A stretch of DNA of 64,000 nucleotides, from assembly GCF_037338445.1 (NCBI RefSeq), contig NZ_CP147838.1, positions 868,001 through 932,000 on the forward strand. The letters are read 5' to 3'. The position numbers and the translations under genes were made by a program. Below, piece after piece: positions 53,014 to 62,445 of this stretch. The stretch is from Salinibaculum sp. SYNS191 (GTDB lineage: Archaea; Halobacteriota; Halobacteria; Halobacteriales; Haloarculaceae). The first letter of the stretch is position 1, and each line of letters opens with the position of its first letter. The notes beneath the pieces were generated by a model that saw only the letters and a program-made list of their open reading frames with translations, did not search any database and was not told the DNA's origin.

Positions 53014-55143
53014 CTACTCCACCATCCGACTGCCACCGGGCGGCAGGAACTCCTGGATGCGGTCCGGGCTGGCGACCTTCCGGACGAAGGAGTCGTCGGC
53101 GAAGCGGTCGCGGAACTCCCGGTAGAGGCGCTTGGCGATGTCGTTCTGTGCGAACTTCCCTGGTTCCACCTCGATTGCCGTCTCCGCGCGGTCGACGATG
53201 GGGTCCGCTGGGCCGCCGATGACCCGCGTCTCGGGTTCGCAGGTGATGCCGACGGCGACGCCGACCGGCGTGTCCTCGAAGTACGTGCGGTCGCCGCGGA
53301 TGGCGAACCCGCCCTTCTCCAGGTACTCGCCGCTCTCGGGCGTCTTCGAGACCTGGTCCGGGCCGACCATGTAGACGTCGCCGGCGAACTTGCCGTCCTT
53401 CCAGACCGAGGAGTAGGAGACGGCGAACTGGGCGGCCTCCCGCTTCGAGCGGTCGGGAATCTCGATGTCCTCGTCGGCGGGTTCGCTCGGTCCCGTCGCC
53501 TTCAGCACCGTCGCGGGGCCGCCGTGGGCCTGCGCGTGGAAGAACAGGTCGCCCCGGTCGAGGTACTTCTTGACGATGGCCTCGTTGTCCTCGGCGTCGC
53601 GGCCGCCGATGACCAGGAAGCCGTCGCTGGTGTGGAACCAGCGAAAGCGCTCGTACCACTGCTCGTCGCTGCGGACCGGAATGGACGCCCGGCCGAGCCA
53701 GTCGACGTCCTCGGTCTCCTCGTCCGATTCCTCCTCGGCGTCCGCCTCGTCCGCGTCGCCGGCCTCCCACTCCTCGCGGCGCTGCTCGACGGCTTCCAGT
53801 TCGGCGCGCGTCTCGGCGATGGCCTGCTCTGCGCCCTCCTTCTTGTCCTCGATGCGCTTGGCCTCGGTGTAGAGGCGGTCGGCGTTCTTCTCGACGCCGT
53901 CGGCGACGACCAGCGTCACCGTGTGCTCGCCCACGTCCATCGTCACCGTTCCCTCGCTGCCGTCCAGCGACCGGACCGCTTCCGCCGCGGCGATGCCCTG
54001 CTCGGCCCCCTCTGCGAAGCGCTCCTCGATGGCCTCCCAGGCACGCCCCTCCTCGCGGGCCGCCCGCACCGTCGACAGCACGTCGTCGACCAGGTCGTAG
54101 TGAGCGTACAGCGCCTCGGCCTTCTCGCGTTCGGCCTCGGCCTGGTCCTCGAAGTCCTCGATTGCGCCCTGCTGTTGCTGGATGATGCGCTTCTGTTTCT
54201 CTATCTGGGCCTCGAAGTCGGGCCGGTTGCGCCCGGTCGACTCCTGGCCCTGGTCGGCGTGGTCCGCCTCGAAGTTGGTGAAGTAGTCGTCCAGCGCGGC
54301 GGTGAAGCGGTCGAACGGCTCCGGGTAGAGGTCGGCGTGTTCCTCCATCGGCACCGGCGTCACGTCGACGCGCGGGCCCTTCTCGCCGTCCTCCCGCTCG
54401 TGGTAGACGCGCGGGTCCAGGTCCCCGCTCTTGAGTGCGGTCGCGAGGTCGCCGACCGTCTCGTAGAGAAGCCGGACGTCGTCCTCGTCGGTGTCGGCGA
54501 TGGCCTGGGTCTTCTCGACGCCGGCACGGGTGCACAGTTCCTCGCCCCAGAGGCCGCCGAAGTTGAACTGCGTCGCCAGCGTCCGCACGACGTCGGTGTC
54601 GGACTGGTGCATCCGGGCGGCGAAGCCGTCGTAGTCGACCGACAGCGGGTTGAAGCGCGCGTCGGGGAACTCGTACTGCGCGCCCGGCGCGACGGTCCGG
54701 GACTTCAGCCGGACGGTGTCGAGACAGTCGACCACGTCGCCGGTGCCGTCGAGGACCGCGACGTTGCCGTCGCCGAACAGTTCCGCGACGACGGTGGTGC
54801 TGTCGTCCTCGCGCTCGAAGTGAAACTGCATGATGCGGTCGAACTCGAACTGCTCGACGCCGGCCAGTTCCGCGCCCGCCAGCCGGTTGCGCAGCATCAT
54901 CGCGAAGTTCGGCGGGCGCTCGGGGGCGGGCGGGACGTTGTCGGCGTCGGCGACGCGGACGTGTTTCGTGTCACCGACGTCTATCAGCACCTCGACGCGA
55001 CCCCGCTCGTAGTGGCGGAGTTTCAGCCGCAGCAGGCCGTCCTCGTAGAGGTAGGCCTTGTCGACGCCAGCGCCCTCGTAGGCACCGAGTTCGCCGGCGA
55101 GCGCCGCGAGGTCGACGCTCGTCAGTTCCCGCTTTGGTTCCAT
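53014..55143 (-). CDS. rqcH: NFACT-family ribosome quality-control protein RqcH
   Basis: The 709-residue protein has the Fpg-like NFACT-N domain at the start (VDLAALAGEL, then KHVRVADADN), HhH motifs, a long coiled-coil middle (~310-480), and an NFACT-R domain (YERFRWFHTSDGFLVIGGRDAEDNE, quoted in part: WFHTSDGFLVIGGRD). RqcH binds split large ribosomal subunits with stalled chains and adds alanine tails. A poly-acidic stretch (~480-500) is haloarchaeal. Confidence 0.92.
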   Translation of the reverse strand: MEPKRELTSVDLAALAGELGAYEGAGVDKAYLYEDGLLRLKLRHYERGRVEVLIDVGDTKHVRVADADNVPPAPERPPNFAMMLRNRLAGAELAGVEQFEFDRIMQFHFEREDDSTTVVAELFGDGNVAVLDGTGDVVDCLDTVRLKSRTVAPGAQYEFPDARFNPLSVDYDGFAARMHQSDTDVVRTLATQFNFGGLWGEELCTRAGVEKTQAIADTDEDDVRLLYETVGDLATALKSGDLDPRVYHEREDGEKGPRVDVTPVPMEEHADLYPEPFDRFTAALDDYFTNFEADHADQGQESTGRNRPDFEAQIEKQKRIIQQQQGAIEDFEDQAEAEREKAEALYAHYDLVDDVLSTVRAAREEGRAWEAIEERFAEGAEQGIAAAEAVRSLDGSEGTVTMDVGEHTVTLVVADGVEKNADRLYTEAKRIEDKKEGAEQAIAETRAELEAVEQRREEWEAGDADEADAEEESDEETEDVDWLGRASIPVRSDEQWYERFRWFHTSDGFLVIGGRDAEDNEAIVKKYLDRGDLFFHAQAHGGPATVLKATGPSEPADEDIEIPDRSKREAAQFAVSYSSVWKDGKFAGDVYMVGPDQVSKTPESGEYLEKGGFAIRGDRTYFEDTPVGVAVGITCEPETRVIGGPADPIVDRAETAIEVEPGKFAQNDIAKRLYREFRDRFADDSFVRKVASPDRIQEFLPPGGSRMVE

Positions 55144-55192
55144 ACCCGTCGTTCTGGAAGCGGATGGAAAGAGGTGTCGTTCGGGCCAGCAG

Positions 55193-55879
55193 TCAGCACC
55201 GCGTCGCGAGGTCGGCGAGCGCCGCGTGCCCGCCGGTGAGTATCGGGTCGCCGTGGCCCATCGCGGCCACCTCGAACGCGGGGAGCCGGTCGACCAGCGC
55301 CCGGACGCTCGCCCGGAGCTGTGCCATGTCGTAGGAGTCGTACCACTCCGGCGTGGTCAGGGTGCCGCCGTCCTCCCAGACCAGGTCGCCCAGCAACGCC
55401 AGCCCCAGGTCGTCGTGGACGTAGACGGTGTGTCCGGGGTTGTGCCCGGGCGTGTGGTGGGCGGTGAACCCGCCGATGCGGTCGCCGTCCGCGACCGGGA
55501 CCACGTCGAAGCCGTCGAGGTCCCAGACGGGCCTGACGGCGCGGTGGAACAGCCCCTTGTGGGTCAGCGGCGGCGTCGCGGAGCCGTCGGCGAGTGCCAG
55601 GTCGGCCGCGCCGACGTGGACCGGCCCGTCGAAGCCGGTCAGCGAGCGCAGGCCGCCGACGTGGTCGATGTCGTAGTGAGTGACGAGCACGCGGTCGATG
55701 TCGCTCGCGTCGTAGCCGGCGGCGGCGAGTTCGCTCCCGATGGAGGGGTGATTGACGAACAGGCCGGCGTCGACCAGGGTGAGAGCATCACGATACTCGA
55801 CGAGGTAGGCGTTCGAGGCCAGCGGCGGGACGAGGCCGAGTTCCAGCAGCCAGACGCCGTCGGCGAGTTCCCTGACCAT
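55193..55879 (-). CDS. metallo-beta-lactamase-fold hydrolase
   Basis: From ATG 55879 the 228-residue product has VTHYDIDHVGG (HxDxDH-type metal motif), HHTPGHNPGHTV and LLGDLVW. It is a zinc hydrolase of the glyoxalase-II-like group; substrate unknown. It starts at a TGATG overlap with the zinc-peptidase gene. Confidence 0.88.
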   Translation of the reverse strand: MVRELADGVWLLELGLVPPLASNAYLVEYRDALTLVDAGLFVNHPSIGSELAAAGYDASDIDRVLVTHYDIDHVGGLRSLTGFDGPVHVGAADLALADGSATPPLTHKGLFHRAVRPVWDLDGFDVVPVADGDRIGGFTAHHTPGHNPGHTVYVHDDLGLALLGDLVWEDGGTLTTPEWYDSYDMAQLRASVRALVDRLPAFEVAAMGHGDPILTGGHAALADLATRC

Positions 55880-56826
55880 CAGGCAACCCGGGCCAGCCAC
55901 GCCCGGGGATTGTCGAGTTCCTCGTCGGTCGGCAGCGTCTCCGGCGACTCCCAGACCCGTCCGGCGGTCTCGATGTCGCTCGCGTCGACGACAGTGTCGA
56001 AGAAGTCCTTGCCGCGTTCGTACTGGCGGCGTTTCATACTCAGGCCCAGGACGCGGCGGATGAGCCGCTGGAGCGGGCCGCGACCCTGTCGCCGCTCGTC
56101 GAGTTTCGCGCGGAGGTCCGCGAACTCGCCGTCGAACGCCCGGTCCATCACGAGTTCCGCGTACCCCTCGACGGCCGTCATCGCCGTGTCGAGGCGGCCG
56201 AGGCGTTCCCGGTCGATGGAACCCTCCGCGAGGTGTTCGATGGCCTCCTCCATCGAGGATTCGAGGTACTCCGGCAACCAGGGGGCAGCGCCGAACTCGG
56301 CGGCGTGGGCGACTTCGTGGAAGGCTATCCAGCGGCGAAAGCGCGGATAGTCCACGTCGAGAGAGTCCGCGACGCGCGTGATGTTCGGCCGGACGAAGTA
56401 CAGCGCGTGGTCGTCGCCGTCGGCGAGCAACAGCGGGTCGTACTGGCCGAGGACGTTGTTCGCGAGAAAGGAGAGCGCGACGGCCATCGACCCGGTGTTG
56501 AGCACCCGGGCGACGCCGGGGATGTACTGGGCCTGTGACTCGACGGGTGCCATCACCCGCTCGAAGGTGGCGACGTTCCTGTCCATCCAGTGGTGGCGGT
56601 TCTGTATCTCGACGGTGTCCGGCAGGTGGAAATCGAGCGCGGCCACCGCCCGGATGCGGTCGCGAGCGTCGCGGACGTCGGTAGCGTAGGCCGCCCGCTC
56701 GGCGCCGTCCAGGTCGAGGTCGCCGGGCTCTGTCGCCGCCTTCGCGGCGTCGGCGACGGCGTCCCAGTCGACGGGCCCGTCGCCGCTGGCACCCGTGACG
56801 GCGCGAACGCTTCGATAGAGACTCAT
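55879..56826 (-). CDS. zinc-dependent metalloprotease of the Zincin_2 / F420-associated type
   Basis: From ATG 56826 the 315-residue product contains FHEVAHAAEFGA (HExxH), GYAELVMD and a Pro-rich start typical of the family once named coenzyme F420 biosynthesis-associated. Actinobacterial and haloarchaeal members have an uncertain role. No signal peptide, so it is cytoplasmic. Confidence 0.82.
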   Translation of the reverse strand: MSLYRSVRAVTGASGDGPVDWDAVADAAKAATEPGDLDLDGAERAAYATDVRDARDRIRAVAALDFHLPDTVEIQNRHHWMDRNVATFERVMAPVESQAQYIPGVARVLNTGSMAVALSFLANNVLGQYDPLLLADGDDHALYFVRPNITRVADSLDVDYPRFRRWIAFHEVAHAAEFGAAPWLPEYLESSMEEAIEHLAEGSIDRERLGRLDTAMTAVEGYAELVMDRAFDGEFADLRAKLDERRQGRGPLQRLIRRVLGLSMKRRQYERGKDFFDTVVDASDIETAGRVWESPETLPTDEELDNPRAWLARVA

Positions 56827-56875
56827 TACCGTCTCCAGGGGAGCCCGCGGCAAATGTCTTCCCCTCGGGGACCCG

Positions 56876-57118
56876 CTAGTCCTCTTGCGATTCCAGTGGT
56901 TCGAGCGGTTCCTCCGACTCGCCGAGGAACTTCCGGGCGGCGGCGGCGAGGACGACGAGGAAGAACAGTCCGACGAAGAAGGGGACGACGCCACCCCCGC
57001 TCTCGTCCGTTTCCTCGTCGATTTCGACCGCTTCCTCTGTCTCGCCGCTGCTGAAGGGCGCGTTCGCGCTGAACGATGCATCGTCGAGCTGGAGTTTCAG
57101 GAGTGTGAATTCTCCCAT
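56876..57118 (-). CDS. small single-pass membrane protein
   Basis: From ATG 57118 the 80-residue product has a first beta-like segment (FTLLKLQLDDASFSANAPF), a hydrophobic helix (VVPFFVGLFFLVVLAAAARKF) and an acidic tail. Conserved haloarchaeal small protein; role unknown. It precedes the protease gene by 50 bp. Confidence 0.7.
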   Translation of the reverse strand: MGEFTLLKLQLDDASFSANAPFSSGETEEAVEIDEETDESGGGVVPFFVGLFFLVVLAAAARKFLGESEEPLEPLESQED

Positions 57119-57217
57119 AGTGATACGTTCGGTGAGCCGACCCTTAGCGGTTTGGGCGCGAGCGCAAACCCGAACGGCGACCGGTGGTTTCAGGCCGGCG
57201 GCCTCCCAAGGGCGAGT

Positions 57218-58273
57218 ATGGACGAGAACCGTCGCGCGTTCCTGGACGACCTGCTCTCGACTGCGACCCCCTCCGGCTTCGAGACGGCCGGACAGCGAAC
57301 CTGGGTAGCGTACGTCTCCGAGTTCGCCGACGAGGTACGGACCGACGACTACGGCAACGCCGTCGCCATCGTGGAGGGCGGCGACACCGAAGTGGCGCTG
57401 GCGGGCCACGGCGACGAGATCGGGTTCATGGTCCGGGACGTCGAGGACAGCGGGATGATTCGGATGACACCCATCGGCGGCTCCGACCGGACGATCTCGA
57501 AGGGACAGCACGTCCGGATTCACACGGACGACGGTCCCGTACCCGGTGTGGTCGGACAGACGGCCATCCACCTCCGGGACCCCGAGGAGGACAAGGTCGA
57601 CGACATCGAGGAGCAACACGTCGACATCGGTGTCGAGGACGGCGAGGCAGCCGAGGAACTCGTCGAGGTCGGCGACCCGATCACCTTCGACCAGACCATC
57701 TCCGACCTGGCGGGCGAACGCGTCGCCGCCCGGGGACTGGACAACCGCATCGGTATCTGGGCGGCCGCCGAGGGACTCCGCCGCGCGGCCGAGCGCGGCC
57801 CCGAGGCGACCGTCTACGCCGTCTCGACGGTCCAGGAGGAACTCGGCCTCCAGGGCGCGAAGATGGTCGGGTTCGACCTCGCCCCGGACGCCGTCGTCGC
57901 CACGGACGTGACCCACGCGACGGACGCGCCGGGGACGCCAAGCGGCAAGGAGACCGGGCTCGAACTCGGCGCGGGACCGGTCGTCGCCCGCGGGAGCGCG
58001 AACCACCCGAAGGTCGTCTCGGCAGTCCGCGAGGCCGCCGCCGAGGCCGACATCGACGTGCAGTTGCAGGCCACCGGGAGCCGCACCGGGACCGACGCCG
58101 ACGCCTTCTTCACCTCGCGGGGCGGGATTCCGTCGCTGAACCTCGGCGTCCCCAACCGCTACATGCACACCCCCGTCGAGGTGCTGGACCTGGAGGACCT
58201 GGACGCGACGGCGGACCTGCTCGCCGAGTTCGCGCTCTCGGCGCACGACCAGGAGTTCTCGGTCGACATCTGA
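57218..58273 (+). CDS. M42-family aminopeptidase
   Basis: The 351-residue cytoplasmic peptidase has the two-metal set: ALAGHGDEIGF, RGLDNRIG, STVQEELG, VATDVTHATD and the last His in MHTPVEVLD. M42 (TET-type) enzymes trim peptides from the proteasome in large complexes. I start at ATG 57218. Confidence 0.93.
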   Translation: MDENRRAFLDDLLSTATPSGFETAGQRTWVAYVSEFADEVRTDDYGNAVAIVEGGDTEVALAGHGDEIGFMVRDVEDSGMIRMTPIGGSDRTISKGQHVRIHTDDGPVPGVVGQTAIHLRDPEEDKVDDIEEQHVDIGVEDGEAAEELVEVGDPITFDQTISDLAGERVAARGLDNRIGIWAAAEGLRRAAERGPEATVYAVSTVQEELGLQGAKMVGFDLAPDAVVATDVTHATDAPGTPSGKETGLELGAGPVVARGSANHPKVVSAVREAAAEADIDVQLQATGSRTGTDADAFFTSRGGIPSLNLGVPNRYMHTPVEVLDLEDLDATADLLAEFALSAHDQEFSVDI

Positions 58274-58348
58274 GCTCTTAATAACCGCCCTTATTCAGCG
58301 CTTACTGAGTCATGGAACGTTTTTCCCCCTGGCAGCAAAACAAACGAC

Positions 58349-58735
58349 ATGGTAGAGCGGAGCGGACCAGGGACCGGCGACGGCGAGGGCATCCTGCCCG
58401 AGCACAGCATCCTGTCGCTTTCGGAGTATCTGGACATGCAACGAGCAATCGGGAACGAGACGCGGTTCCGGGTTCTCGACCACCTCGTCGACGAAGGGGC
58501 TCGGAGTGCCAGTGAACTGAAACAGGCACTCGACGTCGAATCGAACACCCTTCACTATTACCTCGACACGCTCGTCGACGTCGGGCTCGTCGAGAACCGC
58601 AAGCGTAGCGAACCCGACAGCGATGGCCTGCACTCCTACTATCGAGCCACCTCACTGGGCGAGGGAATCCTCACTCACGGCGTCCGCGAACTGATGCGCG
58701 AGGAGTGGGACCTGCTGGACGCCTACGGCAGGTAG
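58349..58735 (+). CDS. ArsR-like winged-helix transcriptional regulator
   Basis: The 128-residue protein has NETRFRVLDHLVDEGARSASELKQAL followed by ESNTLHYYLDTLVDVGLV (quoted in parts), an ArsR-type winged helix with recognition helix NTLHYYLDTL. Only one domain and no metal-binding Cys, so the ligand is unknown. TTAATAACC (58278-58286) lies upstream. Confidence 0.85.
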   Translation: MVERSGPGTGDGEGILPEHSILSLSEYLDMQRAIGNETRFRVLDHLVDEGARSASELKQALDVESNTLHYYLDTLVDVGLVENRKRSEPDSDGLHSYYRATSLGEGILTHGVRELMREEWDLLDAYGR

Positions 58736-58747
58736 CCCTCGCAGAAA

Positions 58748-59182
58748 TCACTCACCACCGACAGCGGCGTCAGTTCGCTCGCCGAACCAGCTTCCCACCG
58801 TCGCGGTCGAGAGCGCCAGCAGGATGAGCAGGGCGACGCTGAGGTGGCCGGTCACGACGACCGGCTGGAGTAGTTCCGTCACCGTCAGTCGGCCGAGGTA
58901 CACCTGTAGCGGGAGCAAAGCGACGGCGAGCGTGGCCGCGCCGACGACGAGCCGCCGGTCGCGCTGCCAGCGCCAGGCGGCGATGACCGTTCCCAGAATG
59001 AGGAAGCCGAGCGCGAAGGCGAGCCCGCGGTGGACCCACTCGGCGAATATCTGTACGGCGGTGTAGGGCGCGTCGGCGACGACGCCGGAGTGGAGGAATG
59101 GGACCCACGTCCCGTAGCAGGTCGGCCAGTCCGGGCAGGACAGCCCCGCACCGATGGCGCTGGTGTACGCCCCCAGCACCAT
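58748..59182 (-). CDS. ctaA: compact four-helix heme A synthase (CtaA/Cox15-type)
   Basis: The enzyme oxidises heme O to heme A for terminal oxidases. Visible: AIGAGLSCPDWPTCYG (Cys pair), EWVHRG (conserved Glu and His), and VTGHLSVALL (second heme His). It is half the length of bacterial CtaA (~300 residues) and matches the compact archaeal form. Sequence similar to the first helix (SAVSFHHLSGLTAAV) continues upstream in frame past ATG 59182 to a stop near 59307, without a start codon. The true 5' end may therefore lie near GTG 59309 in another frame. Confidence 0.78.
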   Translation of the reverse strand: MVLGAYTSAIGAGLSCPDWPTCYGTWVPFLHSGVVADAPYTAVQIFAEWVHRGLAFALGFLILGTVIAAWRWQRDRRLVVGAATLAVALLPLQVYLGRLTVTELLQPVVVTGHLSVALLILLALSTATVGSWFGERTDAAVGGE

Positions 59183-59516
59183 GACGACGTACGTGACCGC
59201 CGCCGTCAGGCCGGAGAGGTGGTGGAACGATACCGCCGAGCGAACGCCGTCGAGTCGCGTCGTCCGGGCCGCAGTCCCGGTTGCGTCTGGGGTCGAGATG
59301 TGTGCTCACCCGGGTCCGGCTTGCCCGGCGCGGGACAAAGTGATTCTGGTGCGAACCTCGAAATCTGCCGCCTCAGAGCCTGGTACGACTGTCGAAAGGA
59401 ATCGAGCGGTCCCCGACAGTAGGTGGGAACGAAACGGGGACCAGGTGTGGAGAGACGGGGCGTCGGGGTCAGGGTGAGCCGGTACGTTTATGCTCCCGAC
59501 ACCGCCCCGTAGGGGT

Positions 59517-59711
59517 ATGAGCGACCACGGGAACAGACCGCTGGACGTGCTGGAGGCATCCGTCGGAGAGGCCGTCACGGTCCATCTGAAGGGCGGGGAG
59601 ATATACGAGGGCGTCCTCGCGGGGTACGACCAGCACATGAATCTGGTCGTCGAAGAGGGCGAAGACACAACGATTATACGCGGCGATAACGTCGTCTCCA
59701 TCAACCCATGA
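59517..59711 (+). CDS. Sm-like (LSm) RNA-binding protein
   Basis: The 64-residue protein has the Sm1 and Sm2 patterns ([21 protein letters not shown], quoted in parts: [11 protein letters not shown], and [12 protein letters not shown]). It forms rings that bind U-rich RNA, and in Archaea sits beside L37e. A TATA-like CGTTTATG lies ~32 bp upstream. Confidence 0.93.
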   Translation: MSDHGNRPLDVLEASVGEAVTVHLKGGEIYEGVLAGYDQHMNLVVEEGEDTTIIRGDNVVSINP

Positions 59712-59875
59712 CTGGTGCAGGAACCCCGAGCCAGGGCAAGAAGAACACCACGACACACGTCAAGTGTCGCCGCTGTGGCGAGAAGTCGTATCACAAGAAG
59801 AAGAAGGTCTGTTCGTCGTGCGGATTCGGGAAGTCGGCAAAGCGCCGCGGCTACGAGTGGCAAAGTAAAGAGTAA
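59708..59875 (+). CDS. rpl37e: 50S ribosomal protein L37e
   Basis: The 55-residue basic protein has [31 protein letters not shown] (quoted in parts: CRRCG, CSSCG), the L37e zinc ribbon. Its ATG overlaps the LSm stop (ATGA). Confidence 0.95.
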   Translation: MTGAGTPSQGKKNTTTHVKCRRCGEKSYHKKKKVCSSCGFGKSAKRRGYEWQSKE

Positions 59876-59876
59876 C

Positions 59877-61316
59877 ATGCACGAGAAGTGCGGCGTCGTC
59901 GGAATCTCTCTTTCCGACCGTGGCGCCGCCCGCCCGCTCTACTATTCCCTCTACGCCCTCCAGCACCGCGGCCAGGAGGCCGCCGGCATCGTCACCCACG
60001 ACGGCTTCCAGCAACACGACCACGTCGGGACCGGCATGGTCGGCGACGTCTTCGACCAGGAGGACTTAGACCAGTTGAACGGCCCCAACGGCATCGGCCA
60101 CGTCCGCTACCCCACCCAGGGCGGACTGGGTGCCTGCTGTGCCCAACCGTTCTCCGTCTCGTTCAAGTCCGGGTCCCTTGGCCTGTCGCACAACGGCAAC
60201 CTCGTCAACACCGACGAGGTTCGCCAGGAACTGGCCGACCTCGGTCACGCCTTCACCTCCAACGGCGATACGGAGGTCATCGCCCACGACCTGGCGCGGA
60301 ACCTCCTGGAGGAGGACCTGGTGCGTGCCGTCAAGTCCACCATGTCCCGCATCCACGGCTCGTACTCGCTGACCATCATGCACGACGAGACGGTGCTGGG
60401 CGTGCGCGACCCGCAGGGCAACCGGCCGCTCTGCATCGGCGAACTCGAGGACGGCTACGTCATCGCCTCGGAGTCCGCCGCCATCGACACGCTCGACGGC
60501 GAACTCATCCGCGACGTGAAGCCGGGCGAACTGGTCGTCCTCAAGCCCGACGGGTCCGGCTACGACACCTACCAGCTGGTCGAGCGCGAGAACACCGCTC
60601 ACTGCTTCTTCGAGCACGTCTACTTCGCCCGCCCGGACTCGGTCATCAACGACGAACTCGTCTACGAAGTCCGTCGCAACCTCGGCGAGGCGCTCTGGAA
60701 CGAATCGGGCGTCGAGACCGACGTCGTGATGCCGGTCCCGGACTCCGGGCGCTCCTTCGCCTCGGGCTACGCCGAGGCCGCCGCCGAGGACGGGGCTGAC
60801 GTCGAGTTCGCGGAGGGCCTGATGAAGAACCGGTACGTCGGCCGGACGTTCATCATGCCGACGCAGGACGAACGCGAGCGCGCGGTGCGGCTGAAGCTCA
60901 ACCCAATCAAGTCAACTATCGAGGGTCGCAGCGTCACCCTCATCGACGACTCCATCGTCCGCGGCACCACCTCGACGCAACTCATCGAGTTGCTGCGGGA
61001 CGCCGGGGCGGAGGAGGTCCACGTCCGCATCGGCGCGCCGCCCATCGTCGCCCCCTGTTATCTGGGCATCGACATGGCGACCCGGGAGGAACTCATCGCG
61101 TCCGACCGCAGCGTCGAGGACATCCGGGACCACGTCGGCGCCGACTCGCTGTCGTACCTCTCCATCGGGGCCATCACCGAGGCGCTGGGGAAAGACGACA
61201 CCGACCTCTGCCTCGGGTGTGTCACCGGGAAGTACCCCTACGACATCGAGGGGGAGGAACGCGACCGGGACGTCACCCGGCCGACCATCGGCTCCCCGGC
61301 CAGCGCCGACGACTGA
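59877..61316 (+). CDS. purF: amidophosphoribosyltransferase
   Basis: The 479-residue enzyme commits PRPP to purine synthesis. After a four-residue propeptide (MHEK) the nucleophile Cys5 begins CGVVGISL. The PRPP loop LIDDSIVRGTT and the 4Fe-4S cysteines (HCFF, APCYLG, LCLGC) are present. It lies one base after the L37e stop. Confidence 0.96.
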   Translation: MHEKCGVVGISLSDRGAARPLYYSLYALQHRGQEAAGIVTHDGFQQHDHVGTGMVGDVFDQEDLDQLNGPNGIGHVRYPTQGGLGACCAQPFSVSFKSGSLGLSHNGNLVNTDEVRQELADLGHAFTSNGDTEVIAHDLARNLLEEDLVRAVKSTMSRIHGSYSLTIMHDETVLGVRDPQGNRPLCIGELEDGYVIASESAAIDTLDGELIRDVKPGELVVLKPDGSGYDTYQLVERENTAHCFFEHVYFARPDSVINDELVYEVRRNLGEALWNESGVETDVVMPVPDSGRSFASGYAEAAAEDGADVEFAEGLMKNRYVGRTFIMPTQDERERAVRLKLNPIKSTIEGRSVTLIDDSIVRGTTSTQLIELLRDAGAEEVHVRIGAPPIVAPCYLGIDMATREELIASDRSVEDIRDHVGADSLSYLSIGAITEALGKDDTDLCLGCVTGKYPYDIEGEERDRDVTRPTIGSPASADD

Positions 61317-62411
61317 TTACGCGACGTCTGCGTCTCCGTCCCCACTCGGCACCTCGATTTCGAACGTCGTCCCCGCATCGCCAGCCAGCCGGACGGCCCC
61401 GCCGTAGCGGTCGAGAATCAGGTCCGCGAGGAAGAGCCCGAGGCCGTCCCCGTCGCTGTCCGGCCCGCGGGTGTTGGGCTCGAACAGGGTGTCGGACCGG
61501 AGCGGGACGTCCCCACCGGTGTCAGCGACGGCGACGACGACGCTTTCCACGCGGGCGTCGACGGAGACTGTCACGGGTGGGGTTCCGTGAACGACGGCGT
61601 TGTCGAGTACCTCGGCGATAGCGAGAGAGAGCAGTTCGTCGGCGGTGACGGCCGCGTCGGTGTCGCCCTCGACGGTGACGGCGACGTCGGGATGGCGCTC
61701 GTGCAGTGTCGCGGCGGCGCGGTCGATTGCCGCGCCGACGGGCCTGGGGTCACTCGCGGTGACCCACGTCAGCGCGTCGAGGACGGTCTCCAGGCGGTCG
61801 ACGGTCTGGTCCATGTGCTCGCAGTGGGCGACGATGGAGTCGACGGCCACGTCCCGGTCTATCTTCCCGTCCTCGAGCAGTTCCGCGCGGCCGCTGATGG
61901 CGTTGAGGTCGTTGAGAATCTGGTGGCGGAGGATGTCGTTGAGCGTCGACAGCGCCGCCCGCTGGTCGTCGACGAACTCCCGGCGGGCCGCCTCGCGGCT
62001 CGCGCGCTCGACTAGCCGGCGGCTCCGGACGTCGTAGTCGCCGACGACGGCACCGAACAGCGCGCCCGCGGCGAGCACCGAGAGGAACAGGAGTGCCGTC
62101 TGGAACGCGGTCCCGACGGTCGGGACGACGACGCGCGCCCAGGCCCCGAGCGCGCCCAGCGCGAGCACACCGGCGCTCATCCAGGCCAGCACGCGGACGG
62201 CGTCGGCCGGGTCGTCGATGTCGACGGCGATGCGGCCCCCGGCGACGACGAGCAGGCCACAGAGGACGACCAGCGAGGAGACCTGGAGGAGTTCAGTCCC
62301 CGTGAGCCGGCCGTCGAGCAGCACCGTCCCGATGCCGACCGCGGCCAGGAGCGCGCCCAGTGCGCTGACAAGGTACCGCCACCGGGCGCGTGTCGCCGAC
62401 TCACCGGACAT
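61317..62411 (-). CDS. membrane histidine kinase
   Basis: The 364-residue sensor has four membrane helices (~14-33, 42-60, 75-97, 105-124), then an H-box in NDILRHQILNDL (H163), an N-box-like LDNAVVHG, ADTGG and GLGLFLADL. The HisKA sequence is of the haloarchaeal ILRHxxxN type. Its stop abuts the purF stop. Signal unknown. Confidence 0.9.
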   Translation of the reverse strand: MSGESATRARWRYLVSALGALLAAVGIGTVLLDGRLTGTELLQVSSLVVLCGLLVVAGGRIAVDIDDPADAVRVLAWMSAGVLALGALGAWARVVVPTVGTAFQTALLFLSVLAAGALFGAVVGDYDVRSRRLVERASREAARREFVDDQRAALSTLNDILRHQILNDLNAISGRAELLEDGKIDRDVAVDSIVAHCEHMDQTVDRLETVLDALTWVTASDPRPVGAAIDRAAATLHERHPDVAVTVEGDTDAAVTADELLSLAIAEVLDNAVVHGTPPVTVSVDARVESVVVAVADTGGDVPLRSDTLFEPNTRGPDSDGDGLGLFLADLILDRYGGAVRLAGDAGTTFEIEVPSGDGDADVA

Positions 62412-62445
62412 ATGGCTCCCGGCTACACCGGGGGTACTGAAAAGC

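Noticed and set aside
52933..55239. 768-codon open frame opposite RqcH
   Set aside because: Antisense shadow; RqcH is well supported.
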